A stretch of DNA of 64,000 nt from Vesta saturnalis (GCA_036346205.1 JARFJB010000400.1:971001-1035000); one strand, 5' to 3'. Shown: positions 1 to 11,393, numbered from the stretch's first letter. Numbers and translations: made by a program. The notes: a model not told the origin generated them from the sequence alone.

Positions 1-164
1 CTCTAAATTTGATAAAAATGAATTACTTATTTACTTTAATTTAAATATAGACTGTAAAGATGCTGTGCAATTGTTTAGTGAAGATACTAATTTGATACAA
101 ACTGCAAAAAGCAATAAAAATATGTTTTAAGCATAATAATAAAGAAAATGAATTGTACTTTATT

Positions 165-1270
165 TTGATACTATGTACTTTTTTCTTACATATAATATCC
201 AATGTACTTTAACTGCCCAAAAAAAGGTGGCAACCCTAGTAGCTTCCCTTTTTTCATTATCTATTCTCACTGTGGCGCTTTGATTCCAGTACAAGTTTCC
301 AATAGCTGTTATGTCCTCTTGATCAAATCCTTTCTCAGTTCGAATTCTCAATAGTTCGTCGTGTTTTACACGGTCAAAAGCTTTTGCATAGTCGCTAAAG
401 AATATGTAGATATCTTTTTGTTGGGCATTTTTATAGAAGAACTGACAGGCTAAACAGCGCTTCTCTGGTACCGAACCCTTTTCTAAATCTATTCCACATT
501 TCTGATATATCATACGCTGTAAAATTTTTAGAAATAATTTGAGAACATCGGGCTTATGAGCCGAAAATCGTCGCATTTGTTTGCATTGGGTTCTTTGGGT
601 ATAGTGATGAACTCCGATATTATCCAATCAGAAAGCATTTTTGCAGTTGGATAGATTGTGTTAAAAAGGTTACTAAGTAATGATGTGTTTTCTTGATTTA
701 GTAGCTTCAAAAATTCGTTATGGATCTGGTTTGGCGTTTTTACAGTTCTGTATTGCGTTTGTTGTTTCACTTTGTAATATGCGTGGTGCACGCTCTGTTG
801 TTACTATTATATGCAGCTCAGTTCTGACATCTTCAAAGGTCTGTTTTACACATTCTTCCCATACTTGTTTTAGATCTTCTTTGCTTACAATTAATTGGTT
901 GTTATTGTTTAACATTTTGCTTTGGGGCCCGATACAGTTTCTTTGATTTTTTTTTGAGCAAGTTAACAGCGTGTCTCTTTTCTAGTTCTTCTATTTCAAT
1001 GAATTTATCATTTAACCATAGTTCCTTCGCTTGTTTAATCTTCTTTTGTATTAATTTGTTTAGTTGTTTATATTGTTATTGGTTATTGTTTTTGTATATT
1101 ATTCTGTTGTCCATTAACGTTAATATTTCTGGTGTCATTCATGGTTTTTTATTTTTATTACGATTTTCATCGGTGATTGTATTTTGTGTGTCTGTATGAT
1201 CTGTGTCGTCTACGTTAGTACTTGTATTGTTATTTATATTATTTATTACCTCGTGTGTTCCACTTTCCAG
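165..1270 (-). pseudogene. Decayed non-LTR retrotransposon (LINE) reverse transcriptase fragment
   Basis: Read on the minus strand, three frames give consecutive pieces of one LINE polyprotein. A linker-like segment near 1140-950 includes KLIQKKIKQAKELW. A second piece (915-718) includes LKQVWEECVKQTFEDVR. A third (791-530) includes PNQIHNEFLKLLNQENTSLL. The last (627-160) carries the reverse transcriptase palm motif SDYAKAFDRVKHDELL followed by IGNLYWNQSATVRIDNE. The polymerase YxDD motif is missing, so the copy is truncated at its 3' side near 165. At least two frameshifts separate the pieces. The encoded enzyme would copy element RNA at a nicked target. The clade is not resolved from this fragment. 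It has no intact reading frame and is certainly inactive. Confidence 0.85.
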
Positions 1271-2666
1271 TTATTTGTAATGAACATGCAAAAAATTTTA
1301 AACTGTATTTATTAAAATAATGACATTTCATAAACGTCAGTCACATGATGCTGATGTATGGTCAAGGCCAATTACTTTTTGTACAGTTGACACGGAGACA
1401 CCGAAGAATCCCGAAATCAGACACTGTTGGTACGAAGTATTGTTACAATATAGCGTCTTCTTTTAGGTGGTTGGAAAAATAGTTATTTGTTTCATTAGTA
1501 CAAAAAATAGCAATTTCTTTTTGGAAACCTCTCAGTTATGTTGCTATTAGTACCAAACATTTCTATTTTATACAAAATGAGTATTATTCAACTTTTTAAA
1601 AAAATAAAAAACGTAGTGTAAACTTTTTAATTAATATTTATTGGATTTACACACTGTCAATTAGATTCAAATGTGATAGATATTGGTGAAATAACATGGA
1701 GATAGGTAGTACCACCGGCGGCCGCAAATGTCGATTAAAATTCCGTTTATGGAAGATAATTACTCACATCATTATACCCTTACAATTTAACATGAACAAC
1801 AATTTAAAATGAAAATAAAAAGCGACATTATATTGAGCATCAATACTTTCCCTTGACTGGAAACATTGTTTGCGATGAACATGCATTAACGTCAGTCACA
1901 TGATGCTGATGTATGATCAAGGCTAAATTACTTTTTGTAGTAGGACAAAAAGTAAATTACTTTTTGTACAGTTGTCATGGAGACACGGAAGAATTCCGAA
2001 ATCAGTCACTTTTGGTACGTAGTATTGTTACCATATATCATCTTAATCAGGTGGTTGGAAAAAATAGTTTGTTTCATTAGTACAAATAATAGCAAATTTT
2101 CAGGACGAGAAAAAAAAGTACTTCCGAGCTCCGAAACGCATATTTTGTACGAGTAAAACAAAATTGTTTCTCCAACCACTTTTACCTTCATATTCAGTCA
2201 TTTATTTGTAGTGCACTACTTTTTTGGGAACTCCTCATGTATGTCGAGGTCACTATCAGACATTTCTATTTTATACAGAAATCAGTATTATACTACTATT
2301 TATTGAAATAATAAACTTACGGTGTAGTTTTATTAATATTCACTTGGTTTTACCCCTATAAATATGATTCAAATGTGACGATGGCGAAATAACGTGAAGA
2401 TAGATGGCGCCACTGGGGACAGCAAATGTCGGGTTAGAAGATAACAATAACTCCAAACATTGAAATAACCTTACACTTGCTTAAAGCGAAAATAAAAAGC
2501 TAAATTATATTGATTATCAATACTTACTTATGACTGAAAACGTTTGTGATGAACATACGAAAATTTTTAAATTGTATTTATTGAAATAATGGCATCCCAT
2601 GAACGTCAAGAAGCTATTTGCAACTTTTGGTACGAAGTACTGTCACAATATACCTAGTATCTTATA

Positions 2667-3886
2667 CTAAGTGACATATAAAGAACACACAGTAATAATG
2701 AATATTTTGTAAAAAAATTTTGGGAATATGTTTGTATATGTTAAGATAAAAAACGATCCATTTTTTAGCCATATTACTCTAGCGGTTTTTGCGTTAACCT
2801 CTTTCAAAAACATTTACGATCACGTAGCCTTAAACTCATTTGTAACTACAGTTGTCATTTAAGACGTGTAAAACACATTACAAAAAGCTTCTTTAATTGA
2901 ATCACGATGCCTCGAGTGCGAAGACGCCAAAATTTTCGTCAGTTAAACGAGTTTGATATGGGTCGAATTGTGGGCTTACGAGAGGCTGGTTTGTCTATGA
3001 GAGATATAGCCGATGGAACGCAACCAAGTTTAAACACTATGGCACACGAAGAGCGAGAGGTACAGGGCGTCCTCGAAGAACCACAAAAGTTGAAGATCGC
3101 CGCTCTACGGGACCGCTTCTCGTCTACACGGGCGATTGCGGACCAGTGGTTTGCAGAACATGGAAGAGCGATTGGGATGCGAATTGTTTATCGCCGGATA
3201 AGAACATTTGGACTCTTTTCATACCGTCCCCATTTTGTGCTACCACTGGCACCTGGGCACCCACGTGATCGTCTAGCGTGGTGTAGAGAACGGGTAAATT
3301 GGGACCAAGAATTTTCTGTGGATAGACGTGCACCACACAGTTGGAGTTATGGTATGGTGGGCTATTGTTATTGCAAGTAGGTCACCTTTGGTTTTCATTA
3401 GAGGTAACATGACATGACCGCTGCGCGCTACATCCAGGAGGTCGTAGAACCCCATATTGTACCTTATGTTCAGACTGTCCCCAACAGCACATTCCAACAA
3501 GATAACGCACGACCTCATGTTGCTAGGGCTTCTTTGGCTAATTTTGAGGCCAACCAAGTTGCTTTGTTGCCCTGGCCACAGAGATCTCCCGATCTTTCAC
3601 CCATCGAGCACGTCTGGGATATTATGAGAACAAGACTACTCAATTTACCCCACCCCCACAAACTCTAGTGGCTCTGCAGCATGAGTTATAGATGGAATGA
3701 GATACCTCAGGAGGAGATCGATCACCTCATTAGAAGTATGCCCAGACCTGTTAATGAGTGCATAAGACATCGTGGTGGCGCAACACGCCAATTTTGATCG
3801 TGTACTAGTCTAACTCGAATACACTTGTATACCAAAAATTGTTCAAATTGATTATTATTGAGTGTTCTTCTTTCTATGCCACTTAG
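2667..3886 (+). mobile_element. Tc1-family (DD34E) transposon with TA target duplication
   Basis: The left end reads CTAAGTGACATATAAAGAAC and the reverse complement of the right end reads CTAAGTGGCATAGAAAGAAG, giving terminal inverted repeats of roughly 40 bp that continue imperfectly inward. Both ends are flanked by TA. The flanks belong to one ~600-bp tandem-repeat unit and rejoin cleanly when the element is removed. The element is therefore younger than that array. Confidence 0.85.
2907..3797 (+). pseudogene. Tc1-like transposase, broken
   Basis: The start codon at 2907 opens MPRVRRRQNFRQLNEFDMGR, a typical Tc1 N-terminus followed by a paired-like helix-turn-helix (DMGRIVGLREAGLSMRDIA). 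The second catalytic motif (QQDNARPH) and the third (SPDLSPIEHVW) lie 34 residues apart, the DD34E spacing of Tc1. The segment that should carry the first catalytic aspartate (SDES) is missing. The frame breaks near 3320-3400, and an in-frame TAG lies at 3666-3668 before the natural end at 3797. The enzyme would cut and paste the element at TA sites. This copy cannot make it. Confidence 0.9.
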
Positions 3887-4615
3887 TATATTTAGGTGGG
3901 TGAAGAGAATATAGTTACTTGTTTCATTAATACAAAAATGGCAATTTTCGGGACGAACAAAAATTTTATTCTTCAACGTGATTTCTCCAGCAAATTTTAC
4001 CTTTATACTTAGTCATATATTTGCAGTACACTACTTTTTTTGGAAACCCCTCATTTATGCCGCCATCCTTACCACACATTTCTATGTTATATAAAATGAG
4101 TATTATTTTACTTTTGTTCAAATAATAAACTTATCGTGTAGTTTTTAATTAATATTCATTGGATTTTACCTCCAAAAATTTGATTCATATGTGACAGATG
4201 TACGAGAAATAACGTGCGGACAGATGCGGCCACCGGTGACAGCAAATGTCGATTTCTGTTCATAGAAGATATTCACTCAAAACACTTAAATAAACTTACA
4301 TTTGCTTAAACCGAAAATAAACACCAAAATTACATTAAATATAATTACCTATTTATGACTCAAAACGTTCTTTGTGATGAACATGCGAAAATTTTCAACT
4401 TGTATTTATTCAAACAATGAAATACCATTAACGTCAATTACACAAAGCTAATGTTTGGTCAAGGGCAAAATGTAAATCACTTTTTGTACAGTTGCCATGG
4501 AGACACCGAAGAATCCCCAAATCAGCTACTTTTGATACGAAATATTGTAACAGTACAGTGTCCTATTTAGGTAGTTGGAGAAAAATAGTATTTTAAGCAC
4601 ATAAGTCACGTACCA

Positions 4616-5227
4616 ACTGGATTAAAGATAATAATAAAAATGCTATATTGCAGATATCAAAATGAATAAACAAATATCACCTTTTTGACAGTTGGATAAG
4701 GCATGTATTATATTTCTCTAATTTAAATCAGACAACTTAAATTACTCTATATGATTGCTTTTGTAGAGTGCACACTTACATTGAACATTGAACAATAAAA
4801 TATTCATAGATACATTAAAATCTGTACAAAAATCTTTGGAATTTGTAATACGTTGCCCTCGTGTCTTTATAAACAAGAGTTCTCATAATTAGTAACATTA
4901 CAATACGAAAACACAATAGGTATTTTACTTTTCATGTATAATTAACATGAAATAACAACGTAACAAAATCATCAAACATGCATAAATTGACATGTTTATA
5001 GCACAACGTAAAAATATGGAGTAATTTAAGTAACTACTTTGTGCTCAACAAGAGGGGTATTGATGACATAACCAACACATCTTTCAATTTGTAGAATTAA
5101 TTTAAAACATACAGTATAAAAAACCCTAGATTTTGAATAGAGTGGAAGTCGAGTACGTAATGGGGTGTACTGATTTCAACTTTTTTTTAGAAATTTAAAT
5201 TCCAAGTTGAAATAAATTACCTATATA
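4616..5227. other. Unassigned AT-rich stretch
   Basis: This stretch lies between the tandem array and the foldback element. It has no open frame with recognisable similarity and no clear repeat. Confidence 0.5.
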
Positions 5228-7164
5228 CAGGGTGGTCCACTTAAGCGGGATTACTCCATAACTCCCTTACTATTACAAATACGAAAAAATGTCTTATACA
5301 AAAGTTGTCCACAATCATAAACTACACATTTTAAAATTATTTTCAGAAATGGCGGACTTCCGGTTATACCGGAAACTCATGCCAACTTCGTTATTTTAAA
5401 TAGAACAACCTATATATTATTACATTTTTGAATTCTTCGTTGAATTTAAAGGTCACTTTAATAACCATACTATGGGTCTACGTCGCATTGCTTCTGAGTT
5501 ATTTGACATTTTGTAGAAAAAATGACGTTCGAAAACATTCAATATCTCGAAGACGGATACCAGTAGAGAGATGTGGCTTTCGTTTTTTACTTTCGAAAAG
5601 GGTACCGCATCATTCTCATTCATTGCCAAAAATCTTGCTTTTAGAATTCAATAATTCCTATCGCTCCGAAAATATTTTTTTGAAACATGGATAACTTGAT
5701 TTTTTTAAATGGAACCACCCATATTTTCATACATCAGCGGATAGGAAATTAAATTTCCTTTCCATTGATGTAACATTATCCATATTTTGGAGTGATAGTT
5801 TTCGAGATGTTCACATTTTTATCTAATTTCAGTTTTTATTGCGCATTGCCGCGGTGCTTTGAAAAGCGTTTGTCAATTGTTTTAAACAACTGATAAGAAA
5901 CGTCAGTTTCCCGAGCTTCTGTTGTGCTTTGCTGTCTTGTGTATCAGTTTAAGTGTTTCTACAAGACATTTCCATTAAAATGTTGTCCGACGCAGAGTTG
6001 ATCGACATGACTTTCATTCTTGGAGAATGCCAAAGAAATGCGTTATTGGCGTCAAGGATTTATGCGGTATGGTATCCTGAACGAAGACTTCCCCGAGAAG
6101 CAACCTTTCAAAAGTTGTTACAACGTTTTACAAACACCGGACGCAAGCAGTATCAAACGAGGGAACGTGTCAACATGATAACCTGTATTTCTTGTGCATT
6201 CTTTTTGTATATCTTCTGTAATCGTTAAGTAATTGTCCTTATGTATTTATTGCGTATTTCTTGTGCATTTCTTCTCTATTTCTTGTGTAATCCGTAAGAA
6301 ATTATTTTGTATTACTTGTGCAATCCTTATGTATTTATTGTTCATTCCTTATGTATTTCTTGTGTATTTCTTTTGAGTTTGGTGTTCTTAATTCTTGAGT
6401 ATTTATTGTTTATTACTTGTGCATTAAAAAATCAAGTTATCCATGTTTGAAAAAAGTTATTTTCGGAGCGATAGAAATGACTGAATTCTAAAAGCAAGAC
6501 TTCTTATCAGTTTTCCAAAGCACCGCGGCAATGCGCAATAAAAACTGAAATTAGATAAAAATGTGAATAACTCGAAAACTATCACTCCAAAATATCGATA
6601 ATGTTACATCAATGGAAAGGAAATTTAATTTTCGATCCGCTGATGTAAAAAAATATGGGTGGTCCCATTTAAAAAAAGTCAAGTTATCCATGTTTGAAAA
6701 AAATTATTTTCGGAGCGATAGAGATTATTGAATTCTAAAAGCAAGATTTTTGGCAATGAATGAGAATGATGCGGTACCCTCTTCGGAAGTAAAAAACGAA
6801 AGCCACATCTCTCTACTGGTATCCGTTTTCGAGATATTGAAAGTTTTCGGAGGCACTGCAAACGTCATTTTTTATACAAAATGTCAAATAACTCAGAAGC
6901 AATGCGACGTAGAGCCCCATAGTATGGTTATCAAGGTGACCTTTAAATTCAACGAGGAATTCAAAAATGTAATAATATATAGGTTGTTCTATTTAAAATA
7001 ACGAAGTTGGTATGAGTTTCCGGTATAACCAGAAGTCCGCCATTTCTGAAAATAATTTTAAAATGTGTAGTTTATGACTGTGGACAACTTTCATATAAGA
7101 CATGTTTTCGTATTTGTAATACTAAGGGAGTTATGGAGCAATCCCGCTTAAGTGGGCCACCCTG
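5228..7164. mobile_element. Foldback element with ~640-bp terminal inverted repeats (mariner-related)
   Basis: The element starts CAGGGTGGTCCACTTAAGCG and ends with the inverted counterpart, flanked by TA at 5226-5227 and 7165-7166. The left arm (about 5228-5866) is mirrored almost completely by the right arm (about 6512-7164). The arms include a mirrored block around TGGCGGACTTCCGGT and another around CCGCGGTGCTTTG. The ~640-bp core holds an N-terminal transposase fragment, a stretch rich in repeats of TATTTCTTGTGCAT (6185-6425), and an extra partial arm copy (6430-6500). It is a non-autonomous relative of DD41D mariner elements. Confidence 0.88.
5980..6228 (+). pseudogene. N-terminal DNA-binding fragment of a mariner-like transposase (DUF4817 type)
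   Basis: The frame beginning MLSDAELIDMTFILGE, then LASRIYAVWYPERRLP and FQKLLQRFTNTG, matches the helix-turn-helix domain commonly labelled DUF4817 at the start of insect DD41D mariner transposases. An upstream in-frame ATG at 5953 is possible, but 5980 fits family starts such as MFSNEEL. After about residue 60 the frame runs into low-complexity sequence (codons for CISCAFFLYIF) and stops at 6228. The linker and catalytic domain are absent. It might encode a DNA-binding remnant, but expression is not implied. Confidence 0.82.
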
Positions 7165-7428
7165 TAGAGATATACATTTTGGATTTTTTTAATGAGGTCT
7201 CTGATACAAGGCCTAAGTTTCTGAAATTTAGGAAAAAAATATTTTCAATAAAAAAATTATTATGAAGGATAACTTTATTTGTAATTCCAAGTTGAAAACT
7301 GGTAACTATACAGTATGAATTAAAAGTAAACTTGGTTAATTTTGTGAACTTATACAGCGTTTTTCAAAAAGTCCACATCATATAGGAATTTTTTTAATTA
7401 TTAAATTTAAATACATTTGAGTTTGTAT

Positions 7429-9035
7429 TGTAGGTAGCGCACCCCAAAAATTTTATTATTACAATAAACAGGTTCAAATCGCAATTGTTACCGCGATAGA
7501 AGGGTTAACGGGGTTTGATATATTTTTTATATATTAAGTCGTAATTTAATAACGTTTCCTGGATATTTTATTTGCTGTATTTTACGTAATTGATATTTGA
7601 GTAAGGGTTGAAAAAAGAACACACGTTAGGATAGAAACAGATATTCGCTCGAACTGCCTTTATTGAAGGGACGTAACGAATCATTGGAAATTCTTATCCG
7701 CACATTCTTGATATAAAAATGGCACTAGTTAGTAATTAATTACGTCGGTACACACTACAATCAAAGACGTCTTTGTTTGGTACTTGGAAACTCGACACCT
7801 AAATGTAGGTAGGGCTTGTTACGGACGAATGCATATGTTTAAAATTAAGATGTCGTTCAATAATTAATATGAAACCGTTCCAACATAATATTTTTTTGTT
7901 TTTTATTACTTTTGGAAAATGGGGGTTGATTCCGGGAGTAAAGGTAGTTAGTTTTGAAATCGGGGGAAATGTAGTTAGAGCTACGAGTGTCGACGGAGCA
8001 AGATCGATAGAGTTAATTAAATACCAGTAAACAGTTTGTCTTTAAAATAATTCTTGCGTGTACGTTTTCTTTTGGATTAGCCAACGCTTATTTGTCTTTT
8101 GTTTCGGGTGTTAGTTTTAATGTGTTTTTCAAATATTTAGCTATAAATAACAGTCACCCTTTTTGAAGTTAAACTGCGTATGTTAACAATTTGTGTCTGT
8201 GATCAATTAAAATTCAACTGTAAGTAGGTATTTTTAAATAAATTAAGGCGGGCATTAAATGATTCTACAAGCCTATATAACCTATTAAAAATCGAGCATT
8301 GCCTTGCAAAGGTATCTCATTCGCACGAGGGCTCATTAAGCTGAAATCTGCTAAAATAAAAGATAGTACAGAACTACCTCACTCTTTTAGTTGTATGAAT
8401 ACATTGTTTGTTGTTTACATTTATATTTGAGTAGGGGTGGGGCTGGTGAACGGGTACATGATACCGTTGGTTATTAATTGTAAAAGACAATTGCCCAGTG
8501 GGTACACACTTCCGGGTCCAGATAACCATTAAACACCTCGAATTTTATTTTTATTGTTGTATAGATATGTAACTTGAGAAAGGGGCGCTGTATTTTTCTA
8601 ACGCACTCAAACTTATATATCGGTCACGATGTTACGATCTATTTATAACTGACCCTTGTAAGGCTTTGTTTTAATGAGTTTTTTGCCAGTTTGTTAAGTA
8701 GAATTATTTGCCTGTGAACTAATTTATCTTTAAAGGTAATTTCTTGTAACTGTACCTATGTATTTTATGCTTTAGTAGTCACTAAACAATTGTGTATGTG
8801 TAAATTCCTTGTCTATTTTCTTTTGCCCTTGCCTTTACCTTATCACCTATGAAATTTTATTGTTGTTGTATTTTATATGTACCATGTAAGATAAGCAATT
8901 AATTTGAGTAATAGTAACATTATTGTCAGTAAAGTCAAGATAAATCACTTAGTGATTGTTTTGTTCTTGAATTTCCATTCTTGCAGATAAGTTCAAATTA
9001 CATTTTTCAAGATAGGGTACCTGGGGGACGCTACA
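7429..9035. mobile_element. Putative solo LTR (1.6 kb) with 4-bp target duplication
   Basis: The block starts TGTAGGTAGCGCACCCC and ends GGGGGACGCTACA, so it has TG/CA termini inside a 5-bp inverted repeat TGTAG/CTACA. GTAT lies directly on both sides (7425-7428 and 9036-9039). The opposite arm of the host element shows an uninterrupted sequence at this point, so this is a real insertion. No coding frame is present. These are the features of a solo LTR, perhaps Gypsy or BEL class. A non-coding DNA transposon with very short inverted ends is the alternative. Confidence 0.65.
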
Positions 9036-9369
9036 GTATTAGTTTGTGATTCAAATTTGATCAAAAAATCATGCAGACTCGTTTGCTAAAATGACACCTG
9101 TTATCTGTCAAAGTTGTCATTTTTTCAAAAATGTCATTATTTGGGAAAAAAGTTTATAAAAAAACAGTTGTTTCTAATGCAATTTTATGTCCACGTACAA
9201 AGTCTAAGCCAACTACGATAAATTTCATTTTTTCACTATTTTCGCAAAAAAAAAAACTTTAAAAACCCACTTCATCTGACCCATATTAATGTATTTGTTA
9301 ATAAAATACTTACTTCTTAACTCAATTTTTTTGCATTCGTTACCTGGTTTTTCGGAAATATTAAAATTA

Positions 9370-9410
9370 GGAATTTTAACGTAAGTGTGTATCACTTACG
9401 TTAAAATTCC
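9370..9410. repeat. Perfect 18-bp hairpin
   Basis: GGAATTTTAACGTAAGTG is followed by a 5-base loop and then its exact reverse complement. The matching place in the opposite arm (near 10,385) lacks it, so it was gained in the left arm only. Confidence 0.85.
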
Positions 9411-9639
9411 TTGAAATAACATTTCCACTTTTACAACACCAGTATTATAGTGTTTTAAATAGTAAACATAATAGTTTCTTTTCTAAACAATAATCATACA
9501 TACGCAATGCATTACGATACCGGATTATACGGTATCTTAAATAGTACAAAACAAATATAAGCGGCTTTGACAAAGAAAAATTACGTGTGATCAGAAAGCT
9601 GTATTATTACGGCATTTTGTTAAAAAAACACTATAAATA

Positions 9640-10190
9640 ATGCTTCAAGAAAAAATATAAATAGTTCTCATATGTGAAGAAAATACTCCCCATAGTCCGG
9701 TATTTTTAACGATAGGCATCCATAAACATATTTGTCAATCTACAGTGTCGCGCATCATATCCAAATTTAAGCAACGCAGTTTTAAAAAAGGACACAAGAA
9801 GTGATATCCGAAAACGAAGATAAGTCTTTAAGGGTACTGTTAGATGTTACAGAAAATAAAATAACATCCTTAAATATCAGCCAAAACTTGTGTTCCAATT
9901 GGAAGGTACGCCAATTCATTCAAGAGTATCAATTAAAAATGTCTTGGTTCAAAAGTTTAATTGGAGCTGGATATGACGTTTTTTTCATAGACACCAAGAT
10001 CCTAAGATATGACCCCGCTTGATTTTTTCTTTTGGGGGTATTTACAAGAAAAAGTTTATGCTGAAAGACTCTAATAAGAGAGAAGGCAATGCAGATACCC
10101 GCAGAATTTTTAATAAATGCTGTGAAGGAGGGTCTAAGACAGACCGTATTGTGCATGGAACCTGAAGGCGGACATAAAGAAATTGTCTAT
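9640..10190 (+). pseudogene. Decayed mariner-like transposase with internal deletion
   Basis: Pieces in shifting frames include a helix-turn-helix segment (IHKHICQSTVSRIISKFK, 9720-9770) and a second one (DKSLRVLLDVTENK then WKVRQFIQEYQLK, 9820-9940). The C-terminal catalytic motif TPLDFFFWGYLQEKVYAE follows at 10015-10070. The central part with the first two catalytic aspartates is absent. The order matches DD41D mariner transposases. It sits centrally between the arms of the host element, as expected for its own gene. Confidence 0.75.
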
Positions 10191-10438
10191 TTGTTATATT
10201 ATTAGTTATTGGGCTTATGTTGGTTAATAAACATATAATTAAAAAAGTATTTCTTGTGACGTTTGTATGTTTCTTGGCAATGTTATTGAATTTTCAGCTA
10301 TGTTTACTATTTAAAACACTGTAACAATGGTGTTTATTTGTAAAAGTCAGTCCAAATTTGGATCACAAAATTTTCAAGTCCTAGTTTTGATATTTCCGAA
10401 AAACGATGTAACAAATACCAAATGCTTAAAAAAATAGA

Positions 10439-10670
10439 AAAGACCACCGCATCCAATGGGATAACATACAGATAGTGGCAAAGGACGAGAACACAACTCG
10501 TCGGAAACTCAAAGAAGCCACATACATTGTACTAGCAGAAAATCCAATAAGCCACGCTAGTGTGGAAATGAAACCCATATGGATTCCAATAATGAGCTTA
10601 AGCGCAATACACCTGCGCAAGAAGTTAAGGCGCAACATGCGCAATAAACTTCTGCGCAACCACGAAAAAG
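10439..10670 (+). pseudogene. Penelope-like GIY-YIG endonuclease, C-terminal fragment
   Basis: The frame contains QIVAKDENTTRRKLKEATYI and then AENPISHASVEMKPIWIP. It is nearly identical to the copy at 41150-41390, where the preceding HVWNEDHHIQWNN is also kept. In Penelope-like elements this region follows the GIY-YIG active site and ends the reverse transcriptase-endonuclease protein. The catalytic GIY-YIG itself is outside this truncated piece. The final residues (NMRNKLLRNHEKV) run into a TA repeat. Confidence 0.8.
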
Positions 10671-10675
10671 TTTTA

Positions 10676-10676
<1 letters not shown>

Positions 10677-10738
<62 letters not shown>
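10677..10738. repeat. (TA)n microsatellite
   Basis: A near-pure TA run of about 60 bp lies between the endonuclease fragment and the tRNA-like segment of the Penelope-like tail. Confidence 0.95.
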
Positions 10739-10740
<2 letters not shown>

Positions 10741-10760
10741 ATGTCCTAAAAAATATATAT

Positions 10761-10837
10761 TGGATTACTTAGTGGCTCAGCGGTAAAGGTGTCAGACTAG
10801 TAAGTGAAAGGTACCAAATTCGAATCCGAGAGTAGTT
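10761..10837 (+). other. tRNA-like segment with pol III A and B boxes (degraded copy)
   Basis: TGGCTCAGCGG at 10773-10783 matches the tRNA A box and AATTCGAATCC at 10817-10827 resembles the B box, 44 bp apart. The better copy is at 44609-44683. It resembles a tRNA-derived promoter within the Penelope-like tail rather than a functional tRNA gene. Confidence 0.6.
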
Positions 10838-10910
10838 CAGTGCTTGGGAAAAAATTATATAACATATGAATTCGTCTCAAGTGCGAACACTGTCCTTCTC
10901 AGAACTAAGC

Positions 10911-10945
10911 CTAATGACGGAAGCAGAGTCCGTTTCCGAAACGTC
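10911..10945 (+). ncRNA. Hammerhead-ribozyme-like motif, probably inactive
   Basis: The layout is CTAATGA, then a GGAAGC/GTTTCC arm, then GAAACGTC. It matches the copy at 44757-44791 except that the core CTGATGA has become CTAATGA, which changes an invariant G, and one stem pair is weakened. It is probably a dead copy of the Penelope-associated hammerhead variant. Confidence 0.6.
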
Positions 10946-11393
10946 GCGCTCTAAAAGCAAAAACTGTGGAAATAGGCTGATCAACTCAACTAATACGAAA
11001 CCAGTTACAAAACTTATAATACAGAATAAAAAAATAGAGTTAGGAAGTACGTATTTTACAAACAAATACGTTAATGTGGGTTAGATGAAGATTTCTAAAT
11101 TTTTTTTTTATTTGCCGAAAACAGTGCAAAAATCAATTAATAGCAGGTGGTTCAGACTTTGTATAAGGACATGAAATTGCACTAGAAACAGCTTTTTTTG
11201 TTTTTTTAATTCCCCCAAATAATGATATTTTTGAAAAAAAAATGTCAATTTTGAGAAATAACAGGTGCCATTTTAGCAAGTGAGTGTGTATGATTTTTTA
11301 TAGAATTTGAAGCACAAACTGACAAACTCAAACTTTATTTAAATTTAATAATAAAAAATTTCCCACATGATGCGGACTTTTTGGAAGACGCTG

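Larger units (their letters stand above)
1275..4615. repeat. Tandem array of ~600-bp units, interrupted by a Tc1 element
   Basis: The same landmarks recur in order: a GATGAACATGC-like motif at about 1281, 1875, 2552 and 4377; GCAAATGTCG at about 1725, 2427 and 4244; and an ACTTTTTGTACAGTTG block followed by GGAGACAC. Spacing is 594, 677 and 1825 bp. The last falls to about 601 bp after removing the 1.2-kb Tc1 insertion. The 677-bp unit has a small internal duplication near 1930-1965. About 3.5 units are present, diverged by an estimated 10-20 percent. No coding capacity is seen. It may be a local satellite or a tandemly arranged element. Confidence 0.8.
10439..11027 (+). mobile_element. 5'-truncated Penelope-like element tail with 11-bp target duplication
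   Basis: The direct repeat AAAAAAATAGA at 10428-10438 and 11028-11038 flanks the block. In order it contains a GIY-YIG endonuclease C-terminal fragment, a (TA)n run, a tRNA-like segment and a hammerhead-like motif. The same modules recur at 41.1-41.4 kb and 44.6-44.9 kb. The opposite arm of the host element lacks the block. The order implies that all four modules moved as one unit by target-primed insertion. Confidence 0.75.
7355..11393 (+). mobile_element. Mariner-like element with ~500-bp inverted arms, hit by an LTR and a Penelope-like insertion
   Basis: The left tip (CAGCGTTTTTCAAAAAGTCC at 7355, after TA) is mirrored at 11370-11393. Arm similarity resumes at 9040-9480 on the left and runs 11345-11039 then 10427-10290 on the right. 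Each arm is split by an insertion absent from the other: an LTR-like block at 7429-9035 on the left and a Penelope-like tail at 10439-11027 on the right. Without the insertions the element is about 1.8 kb. The right flank is no longer TA. Its core holds a broken transposase. Confidence 0.8.
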
